From: Streptomycetales bacterium
Lineage (GTDB): Bacteria; Actinomycetota; Actinomycetes; Prado026
DNA: 7,977 bases
Reading direction: 5' to 3'
NCBI GenBank assembly: GCA_025361995.1
Contig: JANYIP010000338.1
Location: 1 to 7,977 of the forward strand
Below, one piece after another: positions 1 through 5,762 of this stretch (position 1 is the stretch's first letter; every line of letters starts with the position of its first letter). The position numbers were made by a program, and so were the translations under genes. Below the pieces are notes generated by a model, which had not been told where the DNA came from, did not search any database, and saw only the letters and a list, made by a program, of their open reading frames with translations.

Positions 1-179
1 AACCAGCCGCTGGACTGCGACGCGTAGATCCGGTCGGGGTCGGCCGGAGAGCCCTTCAGGTGGTACATCTCCCACCCGGGGAAGTGCGGACCGTCGACCT
101 GCCAGTCCTGGCGGGCCTCGTCCGAGGTGAGGATGAAGGCACCCTTGCGGGTCCCGACGAGCACTCGTACACCGGTCAT
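1..179 (-). CDS. BNR/sialidase-like repeat protein, N-terminal part (truncated by window edge)
   Basis: Only the first 59 codons are in the window; the gene continues past base 1. The visible peptide begins MTGVRVLVGTRKGAFIL and continues with GPHFPGWEMYHLKGSP and a PDRIYASQSSGW segment. This is the typical opening of actinobacterial proteins annotated as exo-alpha-sialidase or WD40/YVTN/BNR-like repeat protein, in which the first beta-propeller blade starts with a 'GTRKGAF' strand. No signal peptide is visible, so a cytoplasmic protein is likely. The ATG at 179-177 has a good Shine-Dalgarno, AAGGAG at 190-185, five bases upstream. It is divergent from the NfeD-like gene across an 85-bp gap. 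Sialidase activity is not proven for this group, and the catalytic part lies outside the window. Family assignment is fairly secure; function is not. Confidence 0.72.
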   Translation of the reverse strand, partial: MTGVRVLVGTRKGAFILTSDEARQDWQVDGPHFPGWEMYHLKGSPADPDRIYASQSSGW

Positions 180-264
180 CGCTGCTCCTTGTCCAGTGGG
201 CTTCGGTCACGCTACTGCGCCACACCGACAACCGCGCCGGACCGCGAGGTGCCAGGATGAGCCC

Positions 265-513
265 GTGAGCTTCGGGCGCGCAGGCGAGCGTGGCGAACCT
301 GTCGACCACGCGGTCGTGGGCCGGTCGGGCACGGTGACCATCGAGATCGGCGGCGGCGAGCTCCCCGGCGAGGTCCGGGTCGAGGTCCGCGGCACGGTCG
401 AGCAGTTCATCGCGTACGCCGACTCCCCGCTCGCCGTAGGGCAGGCCGTGCTCGTCTACCGCAGCCGTGGCCATCGCGACGTCGACGTGATGGCGGACCC
501 TTCGGTGCTCTGA
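265..513 (+). CDS. Small NfeD-like OB-fold protein, soluble
   Basis: This is an 82-residue protein with no transmembrane segment. After a polar 20-residue lead it has the pattern of an NfeD C-terminal OB-fold domain: GTVTIEIGGGELPGEVRVEVRG (about residues 22-43, beta strands with the family's 'GE(V)RV' turn), then a helix with 'AYADSPLAVGQAVLVY' (50-65) and a last strand 'DVDVM'. NfeD proteins normally carry membrane helices before this domain and partner with flotillin/SPFH proteins, and a flotillin gene follows 166 bp downstream on the same strand, which supports the call. I chose GTG at 265 because AGGA at 254-257 lies 7 bases upstream. The open frame extends back to 127, but that part overlaps the divergent gene. 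An in-frame GTG at 316 is a less likely alternative because it would leave only a short lead before the first strand. Confidence 0.68.
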   Translation: MSFGRAGERGEPVDHAVVGRSGTVTIEIGGGELPGEVRVEVRGTVEQFIAYADSPLAVGQAVLVYRSRGHRDVDVMADPSVL

Positions 514-679
514 GGCGTCGAGGCCGCCGGCCCGGGCCGAGTCTGGACGATCATGGGCGCGTGAGCGGTGCGGGCGTGCGAGGCTAGCCGTACCGCGACG
601 CCCCACCGGGATCGCGGGCTGTGCTGGATCTGCTGAATCTGCTGAATCTGCTGGATCAACGTGTACGAGAGAGGCTCCG
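514..679 (+). other. Intergenic leader between NfeD-like and flotillin genes
   Basis: This 166-bp gap holds a four-copy 9-mer tandem repeat (622-657, listed separately) and a GAGAGG Shine-Dalgarno at 669-674 placed five bases before the flotillin ATG. A GGCCCGGGCC palindrome at 529-538 has no loop and no T-tract. I see no clear -35/-10 pair, so I cannot tell whether the flotillin gene has its own promoter or is read from upstream. Confidence 0.5.
622..657 (+). repeat. Four tandem copies of the 9-mer TGCTGRATC
   Basis: Copies start at 622, 631, 640 and 649. The first and fourth read TGCTGGATC and the middle two TGCTGAATC, so the array is uninterrupted and differs at only one position. It ends 22 bp before the flotillin start codon and so probably lies in the mRNA leader. 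The unit is a multiple of three. The array could be a slipped-strand (minisatellite) tract, a binding array for a protein, or part of a short leucine-rich leader peptide. Nothing in the sequence decides between these. Confidence 0.9.
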
Positions 680-1837
680 ATGTTCGGTTACCGCGTTCCG
701 GCTCCCAACGAGGCACTGCTGATCAGCGGCGCCCGACCGAGCGGCGACAGCGGGCTCGCGTTCCGCATCGTCGTCGGCCGGGGTGCGTTCGTCATCCCGA
801 TCGTGCGGAAGGCCTCGCTGCTGACGCTGGCCATGCGCGAGGCGAACGTCGACGAGCAGTGCGTGAGCCAGCAGGGCATCTCGTTGCGGGTCAGCGCCGT
901 CATCGCGTTCAAGGTGGGCAGCGACGACCCGAGCATCGCCGCGGCGGCCCAAAGGTTCCTGGCGAACCAGGACCAGATGGACGAGCTGACCGGGCAGATC
1001 TTCGCCGGCCACCTGCGGTCGATCGTGGGCAGCATGACGGTCGAAGCGATCATCCGCGAGCGGCAGACGCTCGCCGGGAACGTCCTGGACGCATCCAAGG
1101 TCGAGATGGGCAATCTCGGGCTGGTCGTGGACTCGCTGCAGATCAAGAGCATCGACGACCTCAACAGCGGGTACATCGAGGCGCTGTCGTCGCCGCAGCG
1201 GGCGGCGGTGAACCAGGCCGCGAAGATCGCCGAGGCTCGGGCGGCCCAGGCGTCGGCTGAGGCCGAGCAGGAGAGCGCCCGTCGCCAGGCTGAGTACGCC
1301 CGGCAGACCGCCGTGCAGAAGGCGCAGTACCAGTCCGAGATCGACCAGGCGCAGCAGATGGCGGCCCAGGCGGGGCCGCTGGCCGCGGCCAAGGCGCAGC
1401 AGGCGGTGCTCGAGGAGCAGGCCAAGGTGGCGGCGCGCAACGCCGAGCTTCGGGAGGCCCAGCTGGTCGCCGAGGTCATCAAGCCGGCCCAGGCCGACGC
1501 CGAGCGGGTACGGATCGCGGCCCAGGCCCAGGCCGCCGCTACCCGGATGTCCGCCGAGGCGGCCGCCGCCGAGGGCCGCATCGCGCTGGAGCAGGCGATC
1601 ATCGCTCAGCTGCCCGAGCTGGTCCGCGGGGCAGCCGAGGGGCTCAAGGGGTCCAACCTCACCGTGCTCAACGGCGCCGAGGGGCTGAACCAGGCGGTGG
1701 CGACGATCGCCGGTCAGGGTGCGGTCGTCCTGCGGACGATCCTGTCCGGGCTCAGCGGGATCAGCGACACGGCCGTACCGGCTGCACAACCGACACCGCC
1801 GACTGACGCTGCATCGCCGCCCGCGCTGGAGCGCTGA
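680..1837 (+). CDS. Flotillin-family SPFH protein without N-terminal membrane anchor
   Basis: A 385-residue flotillin (YuaG/FloT-like). These oligomeric scaffolds organise membrane microdomains and often pair with NfeD proteins. From 'APNEALLISG' (8-17) the sequence aligns by eye with the SPFH domain of Bacillus FloT: 'GRGAFVIPIV' (33-42), 'QGISLRVSAVIAFKVG' (65-80), the diagnostic 'GHLRSIVGSMTVEAI' (110-124) and 'LGLVVDSLQIKSIDD' (146-160). Residues about 172-310 are an Ala/Glu/Gln-rich coiled coil with the EA repeats of flotillins. A short helical segment follows (311-360), then a Pro/Ala/Thr-rich tail. Bacillus FloT begins with a hydrophobic membrane segment and is about 509 residues. This protein starts directly at the SPFH domain, has a shorter coiled coil, and shows no hydrophobic stretch that would serve as an anchor. 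The ATG has GAGAGG five bases upstream. The next gene begins 6 bp after the stop. The family call is secure; membrane attachment is unknown. Confidence 0.92.
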   Translation: MFGYRVPAPNEALLISGARPSGDSGLAFRIVVGRGAFVIPIVRKASLLTLAMREANVDEQCVSQQGISLRVSAVIAFKVGSDDPSIAAAAQRFLANQDQMDELTGQIFAGHLRSIVGSMTVEAIIRERQTLAGNVLDASKVEMGNLGLVVDSLQIKSIDDLNSGYIEALSSPQRAAVNQAAKIAEARAAQASAEAEQESARRQAEYARQTAVQKAQYQSEIDQAQQMAAQAGPLAAAKAQQAVLEEQAKVAARNAELREAQLVAEVIKPAQADAERVRIAAQAQAAATRMSAEAAAAEGRIALEQAIIAQLPELVRGAAEGLKGSNLTVLNGAEGLNQAVATIAGQGAVVLRTILSGLSGISDTAVPAAQPTPPTDAASPPALER

Positions 1838-1843
1838 GACTCC

Positions 1844-2131
1844 TTGCCGGTGACGCTGTGCGTCCTGCTGTGGGCGACGCCGGGGCGCGAGGCGGCCCTG
1901 GTGACGTACGAGGACACGGTGCTCGCGATCGTGGCCGAGCACGGCGGGCGAGTCCTGCAGCGCGTGCGGGGGGACGGCTCCGACGGCCAGCCGTTCGAGG
2001 TCCAGCTCATCGCGTTCAGCTCGCAAGCAGGGTACGACTCCTACCTCACGGACGACCGGCGGAGCGCGCTGGCCGCTGAGCGTGACGCGGCCGTGGAACG
2101 TACCGAGGTCATCCGCGTCACGCTGGTCTGA
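1844..2131 (+). CDS. DUF1330-like small dimeric alpha/beta-barrel protein
   Basis: A 95-residue protein of unknown biochemical role. It shows a beta-alpha-beta ferredoxin-like pattern: strand 'VTLCVLLWAT', helix 'REAALVTYEDTVLAIVAEHG', strand 'GRVLQRVRG', strand 'PFEVQLIAFSS', helix with 'YDSYLTDDRRSALAAERDAAV', and final strand 'RTEVIRVTLV'. This layout, with a 'HGGRVL' turn and a short C-terminal barrel strand, is that of DUF1330 and related dimeric alpha/beta-barrel proteins, some of which bind or modify small molecules. I chose the TTG at 1844 because it gives the usual 'MPVTL' opening; GTG at 1850 is possible. No good Shine-Dalgarno is present (GGAG at 1828-1831 is 12 bases away), so translation is probably coupled to the flotillin gene, whose stop is 6 bp upstream. 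Its 3' end overlaps the convergent aminotransferase-like gene by 14 bp. Confidence 0.68.
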   Translation: MPVTLCVLLWATPGREAALVTYEDTVLAIVAEHGGRVLQRVRGDGSDGQPFEVQLIAFSSQAGYDSYLTDDRRSALAAERDAAVERTEVIRVTLV

Positions 2132-3494
2132 CGAGCGCCTCGACGGCCTCGGCGAAGACGGCTGTGTGCCGGTCCACGTCGGCGGCGGTGGTCGTCGGGC
2201 ACATCAGCGCCATATTGTGGAACGGCGTGATCAGGACGCCACGGTTCTGCGCGAACAGGTGCAGGTACTCCGCGAGGGTCTCGTCGCCAGTGGTCGAGGC
2301 CTGCGTGCCGGTCCGCGGCGCCGGCCGCGCGAAGGTGTACTCGGCCCGGGCTCCCAGCTGGCTGATCGACCAGGGCAGGTCGTGGGCGTCGATGGTGGCT
2401 TGGACGCCGGCGGTGAACCGGGTGGACAGCTCGATCATCCGGGCGAAGGCCTCATCGGTGAGGACCTCGGCGAGCGTCGCCCGCATCGCTGCGGTGGACA
2501 GTGCGTTGCCGGCGAGCGTCCCGCCGATGCCACCCACGTCGACGAGGTCGGCATCGGGGTGGGCGGCCACCTGGTCGGCGATGGCCTGGGTGATCCCGTA
2601 CGCCCCGGTGGGGATCCCGCCGCCGATCGACTTGCCGATGACGAAGAAGTCGGGCTGCAGGCCCCACGCCGCAGTGCAGCCGCCGGGGCCTGCGCTGATG
2701 GTGTGCGTCTCGTCGATGAGCAGCAGGGCGCCGTAGCGGGTGGCGAGCTCGCGGACCCCCTCGAGGAATCCGGGCTCGGGCAGCACGATCCCGATGTTGG
2801 TCAGCGCCGGCTCCATCACTACGACAGCCACGTCACCGCGGGCGAGGGCCCGCTCGACGCTGGCGAGGTCGTTGAACTCAGCGGCCCGGGTGGTCTCGGC
2901 GACCGGGACGGGCTCGCCGACGTTGCCGGGGCGGGTCAGGGTCTCGCCGTCGGCCCCGAGCACCGCGAAGGTCTCGTCGACGCTGCCGTGGTAGCAGTAC
3001 GAGAAGGCCAGGATCTTCGGCCGTCCGGTCACCAGGCGGGCCAGCCGGATCGCCCAGCGGTTCGCGTCGGTCGCGGTCAGCGTGTACGACCACAGCGGCA
3101 GCCCGAACCGGCGGGTCAGCTCGGCGGCGACCCACTCGGCGTCCTGCGTCGGGAGCATCGTGGTGATCCCGCCGCTCGTCCCGATCCGTTCGGCCACCGC
3201 TGCGACGGTCGCCGCGGGGGAGTGCCCAGCCATCGCGGCGGTGTCGCCGAGGGCGAAGTCCACGTACTCGTTGCCGTCGACGTCGGTGATGCGGTTGCCG
3301 GACGCGCGCTCCTGGTAGAGCGGGAAGCCGCCTGCCCACTTGTTCATCCAGGTCATCGGGACGCGGCCGAAGAGGTGGTCGGCGCCGTCGAAGAGCGTGC
3401 GGGAACCGGGGTTGCGCCGGTCGTGGGTCGCCCGCTCCTGCGAGAGGAGAGCGAAAGTACGGGCTGGGTCGATCGCGGTGCGGGGGCTGGTCAT
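2118..3494 (-). CDS. Class III PLP-dependent aminotransferase-like enzyme (GSA-aminomutase-like subgroup)
   Basis: A 458-residue fold-type I PLP enzyme of the class III aminotransferase family. Visible family features, in order: 'DVDGNEYVDFALGD' (71-84), a phosphate-binding region 'TATDANR' (140-146), the cofactor-stacking 'YHG' (168-170), the cofactor-nitrogen Asp in 'LLLIDETHT' (D261), the Schiff-base lysine in 'FFVIGKSIGGGIPTGAYG' (K288), and 'GTLAGN' (T326), which contacts the phosphate from the other subunit. The length is normal. Two places depart from glutamate-1-semialdehyde aminomutase (HemL): 'TATDANR' replaces the usual 'NSGTEA', and 'DETHT' replaces 'DEVMT'. I therefore do not call it hemL. 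Proteins with this signature are usually annotated as 'aspartate aminotransferase family protein'. Some relatives act as lyases rather than transaminases, for example PbfA on a hydroxy-aminophosphonate, but no phosphonate genes are visible here. The ATG at 3494 lies 24 bp after the DUF3097 stop, which suggests an operon. The substrate is unknown. Confidence 0.88.
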   Translation of the reverse strand: MTSPRTAIDPARTFALLSQERATHDRRNPGSRTLFDGADHLFGRVPMTWMNKWAGGFPLYQERASGNRITDVDGNEYVDFALGDTAAMAGHSPAATVAAVAERIGTSGGITTMLPTQDAEWVAAELTRRFGLPLWSYTLTATDANRWAIRLARLVTGRPKILAFSYCYHGSVDETFAVLGADGETLTRPGNVGEPVPVAETTRAAEFNDLASVERALARGDVAVVVMEPALTNIGIVLPEPGFLEGVRELATRYGALLLIDETHTISAGPGGCTAAWGLQPDFFVIGKSIGGGIPTGAYGITQAIADQVAAHPDADLVDVGGIGGTLAGNALSTAAMRATLAEVLTDEAFARMIELSTRFTAGVQATIDAHDLPWSISQLGARAEYTFARPAPRTGTQASTTGDETLAEYLHLFAQNRGVLITPFHNMALMCPTTTAADVDRHTAVFAEAVEALVRPA

Positions 3495-3518
3495 CCGGAC
3501 ACCCTACTGACTGGCGGA

Positions 3519-4400
3519 TCAGGGCGCGGGGGTCCCGGTGACGCTCTGCTCGCTGGTAACGCTCTGCTCGCTGGTAACGAAGTCGATGAGTTCCTCGACC
3601 CGGCCGAGCAGGGCGGGGTCGAGGTCGGCATAGCTGCGGACCGACCCGAGGATGCGGCGCCAGGCGGCGGCCAGGTCGGCAGGGGTCGCGTGCGGCCACC
3701 CGGCCGCAGCACAGATGCCTTCCTTCCACGCCACCCCCCGAGGTACGTCGGGCCAGGACGTCAGGCCGAGCCGCCCGGGGCGTACCGCCTGCCACACGTC
3801 GACGTACGGGTGACCGACGACCAGGACGTGCGACGACACGACAGCCGCCGCGATCCGGGCCTCCTTGCTGCCCGGCACGAGGTGGTCGACCAGGACGCCC
3901 AGCCGCCGGCCGGGGCCGGGCGCGAAGGCGGCGATCGCGTCCGGCAGGACGTCGACGCCGTCGAGCTGCTCGACGACCACGCCCTCGACCCGTAGGTCGT
4001 GGCCCCAGACCTTCTCGACGAGCTCGGCGTCGTGCTTGCCCTCGACGTAGATCCGGCTCGCCCTGGCGACCCGGGCGGTGTGGCCAGCCACCGGGACCGA
4101 GCCGGAGGCTGTCCGCGACGAGGGAGGCGACGCTGCGATGGTCGGGCGGACCAGGGTGACCCGCCCTCCGTCCAGCAGGAACGCACCGGGCGTCAGGGCG
4201 AACATCCGTCGCAGGCCGTGCCGGTCCTCGAGCGTGACGGCGTCCTTCTCGACGGCGACGACTGCGCCGCAGAAGCCGGTGTCCGCGCACTCGACGACCA
4301 GCTCGAGCTCGGCGGCCACGGTCGGTGGCCCGGCCGACCGGAGGGCCTTCGCAGCGGCCGCATCCGCCAGCACGTCGCTGCCGTAGTCCTTGCTGCGCAC
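3519..4400 (-). CDS. DUF3097 family protein
   Basis: A 293-residue member of DUF3097, a family typical of actinobacteria, often found near hrcA/hemW and without an established function. The recognisable parts are 'KDYGSDVLA' (4-12), 'ECADTGFCGAVV' (37-48), a 'VTLEDRHG' segment (55-62), 'ARASRIYVEGKHDAELVEKVWG' region (112-133), 'RRLGVLVDHLVPGSKE' (165-180), 'HVLVVGHPYVDVWQAVRP' (191-208) and 'VPRGVAWKEG' (219-228). The Glu in 'YVEGKHD' followed about 50 residues later by the Asp in 'LVDHL' recalls the acidic residues of a TOPRIM nuclease/primase fold; this is my inference. The start is a GTG that gives the family's 'RSKDYGSDV' opening, 10 bp after the stop of the transporter gene, with only a weak Shine-Dalgarno, so coupling to the upstream gene is likely. 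The C-terminal tail contains a perfect duplication of VTSEQS (275-286). No membrane segments are seen. Confidence 0.9.
   Translation of the reverse strand: MRSKDYGSDVLADAAAAKALRSAGPPTVAAELELVVECADTGFCGAVVAVEKDAVTLEDRHGLRRMFALTPGAFLLDGGRVTLVRPTIAASPPSSRTASGSVPVAGHTARVARASRIYVEGKHDAELVEKVWGHDLRVEGVVVEQLDGVDVLPDAIAAFAPGPGRRLGVLVDHLVPGSKEARIAAAVVSSHVLVVGHPYVDVWQAVRPGRLGLTSWPDVPRGVAWKEGICAAAGWPHATPADLAAAWRRILGSVRSYADLDPALLGRVEELIDFVTSEQSVTSEQSVTGTPAP
3541..3576. repeat. Perfect 18-bp tandem duplication within the DUF3097 gene
   Basis: Bases 3541-3558 and 3559-3576 are identical. The unit is read on the minus strand as VTSEQS, so the duplication is in frame and adds six residues in the tail, after the last recognisable family motif. 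The absence of any base difference between copies suggests a recent slippage event. Confidence 0.9.
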
Positions 4401-4410
4401 GAGGCAGCCG

Positions 4411-5610
4411 TCAGCTGACCGACGGCTCGGACGGCTGCGTCGGGTCGGGCAGGTCGCCGGTGTCCCCGGTGTCGGTGCTGTCGTCCAGCTCGGCCTCCGC
4501 CCTGGCAGCCTGCCGTTTGGACATCGGGTCCAGGAGCAGGTCGGACTCGACCAGCTGGTGCCGTGTCACGTAGCTGCTGACGAACGCTTGTACGGTCGCG
4601 GTCAGCGGGAGGGCGAGCAGCGCGCCGACCGGGCCGATCAGCGTCACCCCGACGATCACCGAGCCGAAGGCGACCGCCGGGTGCAGCTGCATTGTCCGCG
4701 AGGCCAGCGGCGGGGTGAGCACGTAGTTCTCGATCTGCTGGTAGATCGCCGCGAAGCCGATGACCACCAGCGCCTTGCCCGGGCTGATCGACAGGGCCAC
4801 CAGGGCGGGCAGGGCGGCGCCGATGTACGTACCCACGGTGGGGATGAACTGTCCGACCACGCCGACGAAGAGCCCGAGCGTGATGGCGTACGGGATGCCC
4901 GCGATGGCGAACACGAGTGCGTGCGCGGCACCGGAGGCCAGGGCGAGCAGAACCCGGGAGTAGAGGAATCCGGCGGTCTTGGAGATCGCCAGCTCCCACA
5001 CCTGCAGGACCATGATCTGCCGGGCGGGGGGCAGCACCGAGCAGACGGCCCGCCGGAAGGTCGGACCCTCGGCCGCCAGGTAGAACGAGAAGAGCAGAAC
5101 GGTCAGCAGGTTGAAGACAGAGCCGACCACAGTGGCGCCGATACCCAGGGCGTTGCTCGCCACCGTGCTGCCGATCGTGCCGAGGTTGTTCTCGAGCTTC
5201 TGCAGCTGCTGGGTCAAGTTGACGTTGAAGTGCTGGTGCATGAAGTCGGAGAGCGAGCTGACGATCGACGGCAGCGACTTCGCCAGGGCCGCCACCTGGT
5301 CCACGACCAGGCCACCGATGGAGGCGATCAGCCCGCTGAAGACCAGCAGCGCCGCCAGGTAGATGGCAGCGGTCCCCAGCCCTCGTTTCCAGCCGCGCTT
5401 GGCCAGCCAGTTGACCCCGGGCTCGATCGCGAAAGCCACGAACAGCGACGACAGCAGGATGATGAACAGGTCTTTGAGCTGGGCGATCACGCCCCAGACG
5501 ATGCCCACGGCGAGGAACACGACCGCCAGCGTCAGGGCCGCGCGAGAGAGCCAGCGCGGGGGGCGGTCCTGCCGCCACACCCAGGCGACTGGGGCCGACC
5601 TGTCGCTCAT
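4411..5610 (-). CDS. AI-2E family (PerM/DUF20) transporter
   Basis: A 399-residue polytopic membrane protein of the AI-2E/PerM family. Members export small molecules or act as ion antiporters; substrates of most are unknown, and the family name should not be taken as proof of AI-2 transport. Membrane segments lie at about 22-42, 47-63, 80-104, 157-181, 219-242, 243-272, 280-292 and 311-338. A long polar linker (about 105-155, with 'QQLQKLENNLG') follows the third segment, as is usual. Family marks are 'GQFIPTVGTYIG' (253-264) and 'YQQIENYVLTPP' (290-301). The C-terminus is acidic and rich in Asp, Thr and Pro. I chose the ATG at 5610 because GGAGG at 5623-5619 lies eight bases upstream. A GTG at 5619 is also in frame, but it would sit inside that Shine-Dalgarno. 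The gene is first in a probable three-gene minus-strand operon and is divergent from hrcA. Confidence 0.92.
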   Translation of the reverse strand: MSDRSAPVAWVWRQDRPPRWLSRAALTLAVVFLAVGIVWGVIAQLKDLFIILLSSLFVAFAIEPGVNWLAKRGWKRGLGTAAIYLAALLVFSGLIASIGGLVVDQVAALAKSLPSIVSSLSDFMHQHFNVNLTQQLQKLENNLGTIGSTVASNALGIGATVVGSVFNLLTVLLFSFYLAAEGPTFRRAVCSVLPPARQIMVLQVWELAISKTAGFLYSRVLLALASGAAHALVFAIAGIPYAITLGLFVGVVGQFIPTVGTYIGAALPALVALSISPGKALVVIGFAAIYQQIENYVLTPPLASRTMQLHPAVAFGSVIVGVTLIGPVGALLALPLTATVQAFVSSYVTRHQLVESDLLLDPMSKRQAARAEAELDDSTDTGDTGDLPDPTQPSEPSVS

Positions 5611-5616
5611 CGTGCC

Positions 5617-5623
5617 CACCTCC
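5617..5623 (-). promoter_or_regulatory. Shine-Dalgarno that fixes the AI-2E transporter start
   Basis: Read on the minus strand the site is GGAGGTG. Its GGAGG is eight bases from ATG 5610, which is ideal spacing. The competing in-frame GTG at 5619-5617 overlaps the site and cannot use it, so the shorter product is preferred. Confidence 0.8.
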
Positions 5624-5700
5624 GCACCGGGTCTGTTGCCATTGAACCGTACCCGTGCGGGGCGGCCATCAACCGACGGACCCGCCGAGCGGCGCGACGG

Positions 5701-5706
5701 TACACT
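5701..5706 (+). promoter_or_regulatory. Candidate -10 box for the hrcA-dnaJ operon
   Basis: TACACT fits the TANNNT pattern of sigma-A-type -10 elements and overlaps the left end of the CIRCE-like repeat by two bases, which puts the expected start point inside the operator. This is a common arrangement for HrcA repression. No convincing -35 is seen 16-19 bp upstream, so the call rests on the -10 and its position. Confidence 0.4.
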
Positions 5707-5731
5707 GGCACTCTGGGTCTGACAGTGCCAG
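5705..5731 (+). promoter_or_regulatory. CIRCE-like HrcA operator
   Basis: A 9-bp inverted repeat, CTGGCACTC at 5705-5713 and CAGTGCCAG at 5723-5731, is separated by exactly nine bases. The arms are complementary at eight of nine positions. The CIRCE consensus is TTAGCACTC-N9-GAGTGCTAA; the left arm matches at seven positions and the right arm at six, with the core GCACTC/AGTGC kept. It lies 61 bp upstream of the hrcA start codon and overlaps a candidate -10 box. HrcA, encoded immediately downstream, is the known CIRCE-binding repressor, so autoregulation of hrcA-dnaJ is the natural reading. Confidence 0.87.
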
Positions 5732-5744
5732 GTCCAGCACGGGC

Positions 5745-5762
5745 GCCGGCCATCTGGCCGGC
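5745..5762 (+). other. Inverted repeat in the hrcA leader (possible RNA hairpin)
   Basis: GCCGGCCA at 5745-5752 and TGGCCGGC at 5755-5762 are perfect reverse complements separated by two bases; as RNA this would be a seven-pair GC-rich stem with a four-base loop. A second TGGCCGG at 5766-5772 could pair with the same left arm instead. There is no T-tract, so it is not a classical terminator. It lies between the CIRCE-like site and the Shine-Dalgarno. Confidence 0.55.

Noticed and set aside
189..218. Plus-strand promoter TTGTCC-N18-TACTGC for the NfeD-like gene
   Set aside because: The -10 lacks the final T and the match is within chance expectation; the -35 also overlaps the Shine-Dalgarno region of the divergent gene.
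127..264. N-terminal extension of the NfeD-like gene to an ATG at 127
   Set aside because: It would overlap the 5' end and Shine-Dalgarno of the divergent gene, the added residues look like random high-GC translation, and GTG 265 has its own Shine-Dalgarno.
529..538. GGCCCGGGCC palindrome after the NfeD-like gene as a terminator
   Set aside because: It has no loop and no T-tract; short GC palindromes are expected by chance at this base composition.
656..2026. Long open frame on the minus strand (456 codons) antisense to the flotillin gene
   Set aside because: It mirrors a well-supported SPFH gene, its product is rich in Arg, Leu, Gly and His with no family motif, and such frames are common artefacts of high-GC codon bias.
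2118..3494. hemL (glutamate-1-semialdehyde aminomutase) as the identity of the PLP enzyme
   Set aside because: The NSGTEA and DEVMT motifs of HemL are replaced by TATDANR and DETHT, and no haem-synthesis gene is visible beside it.
2082..3995. 637-codon open frame on the plus strand
   Set aside because: It lies antisense to the aminotransferase-like and DUF3097 genes, crosses their boundary, and has a low-complexity Gly/Arg/Val/Asp product without recognisable domains.
2878..4290. 470-codon minus-strand open frame in another frame
   Set aside because: It spans the junction of two well-identified genes on the same strand and gives an Arg/Pro/Gly-rich product, as expected of a frame-shifted shadow.
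5646..5672. Minus-strand promoter TTGATG-N15-TACGGT for the AI-2E operon
   Set aside because: The spacer is two bases short of the usual 17 and both boxes are imperfect; a promoter must lie in this region, but this pair is not convincing.
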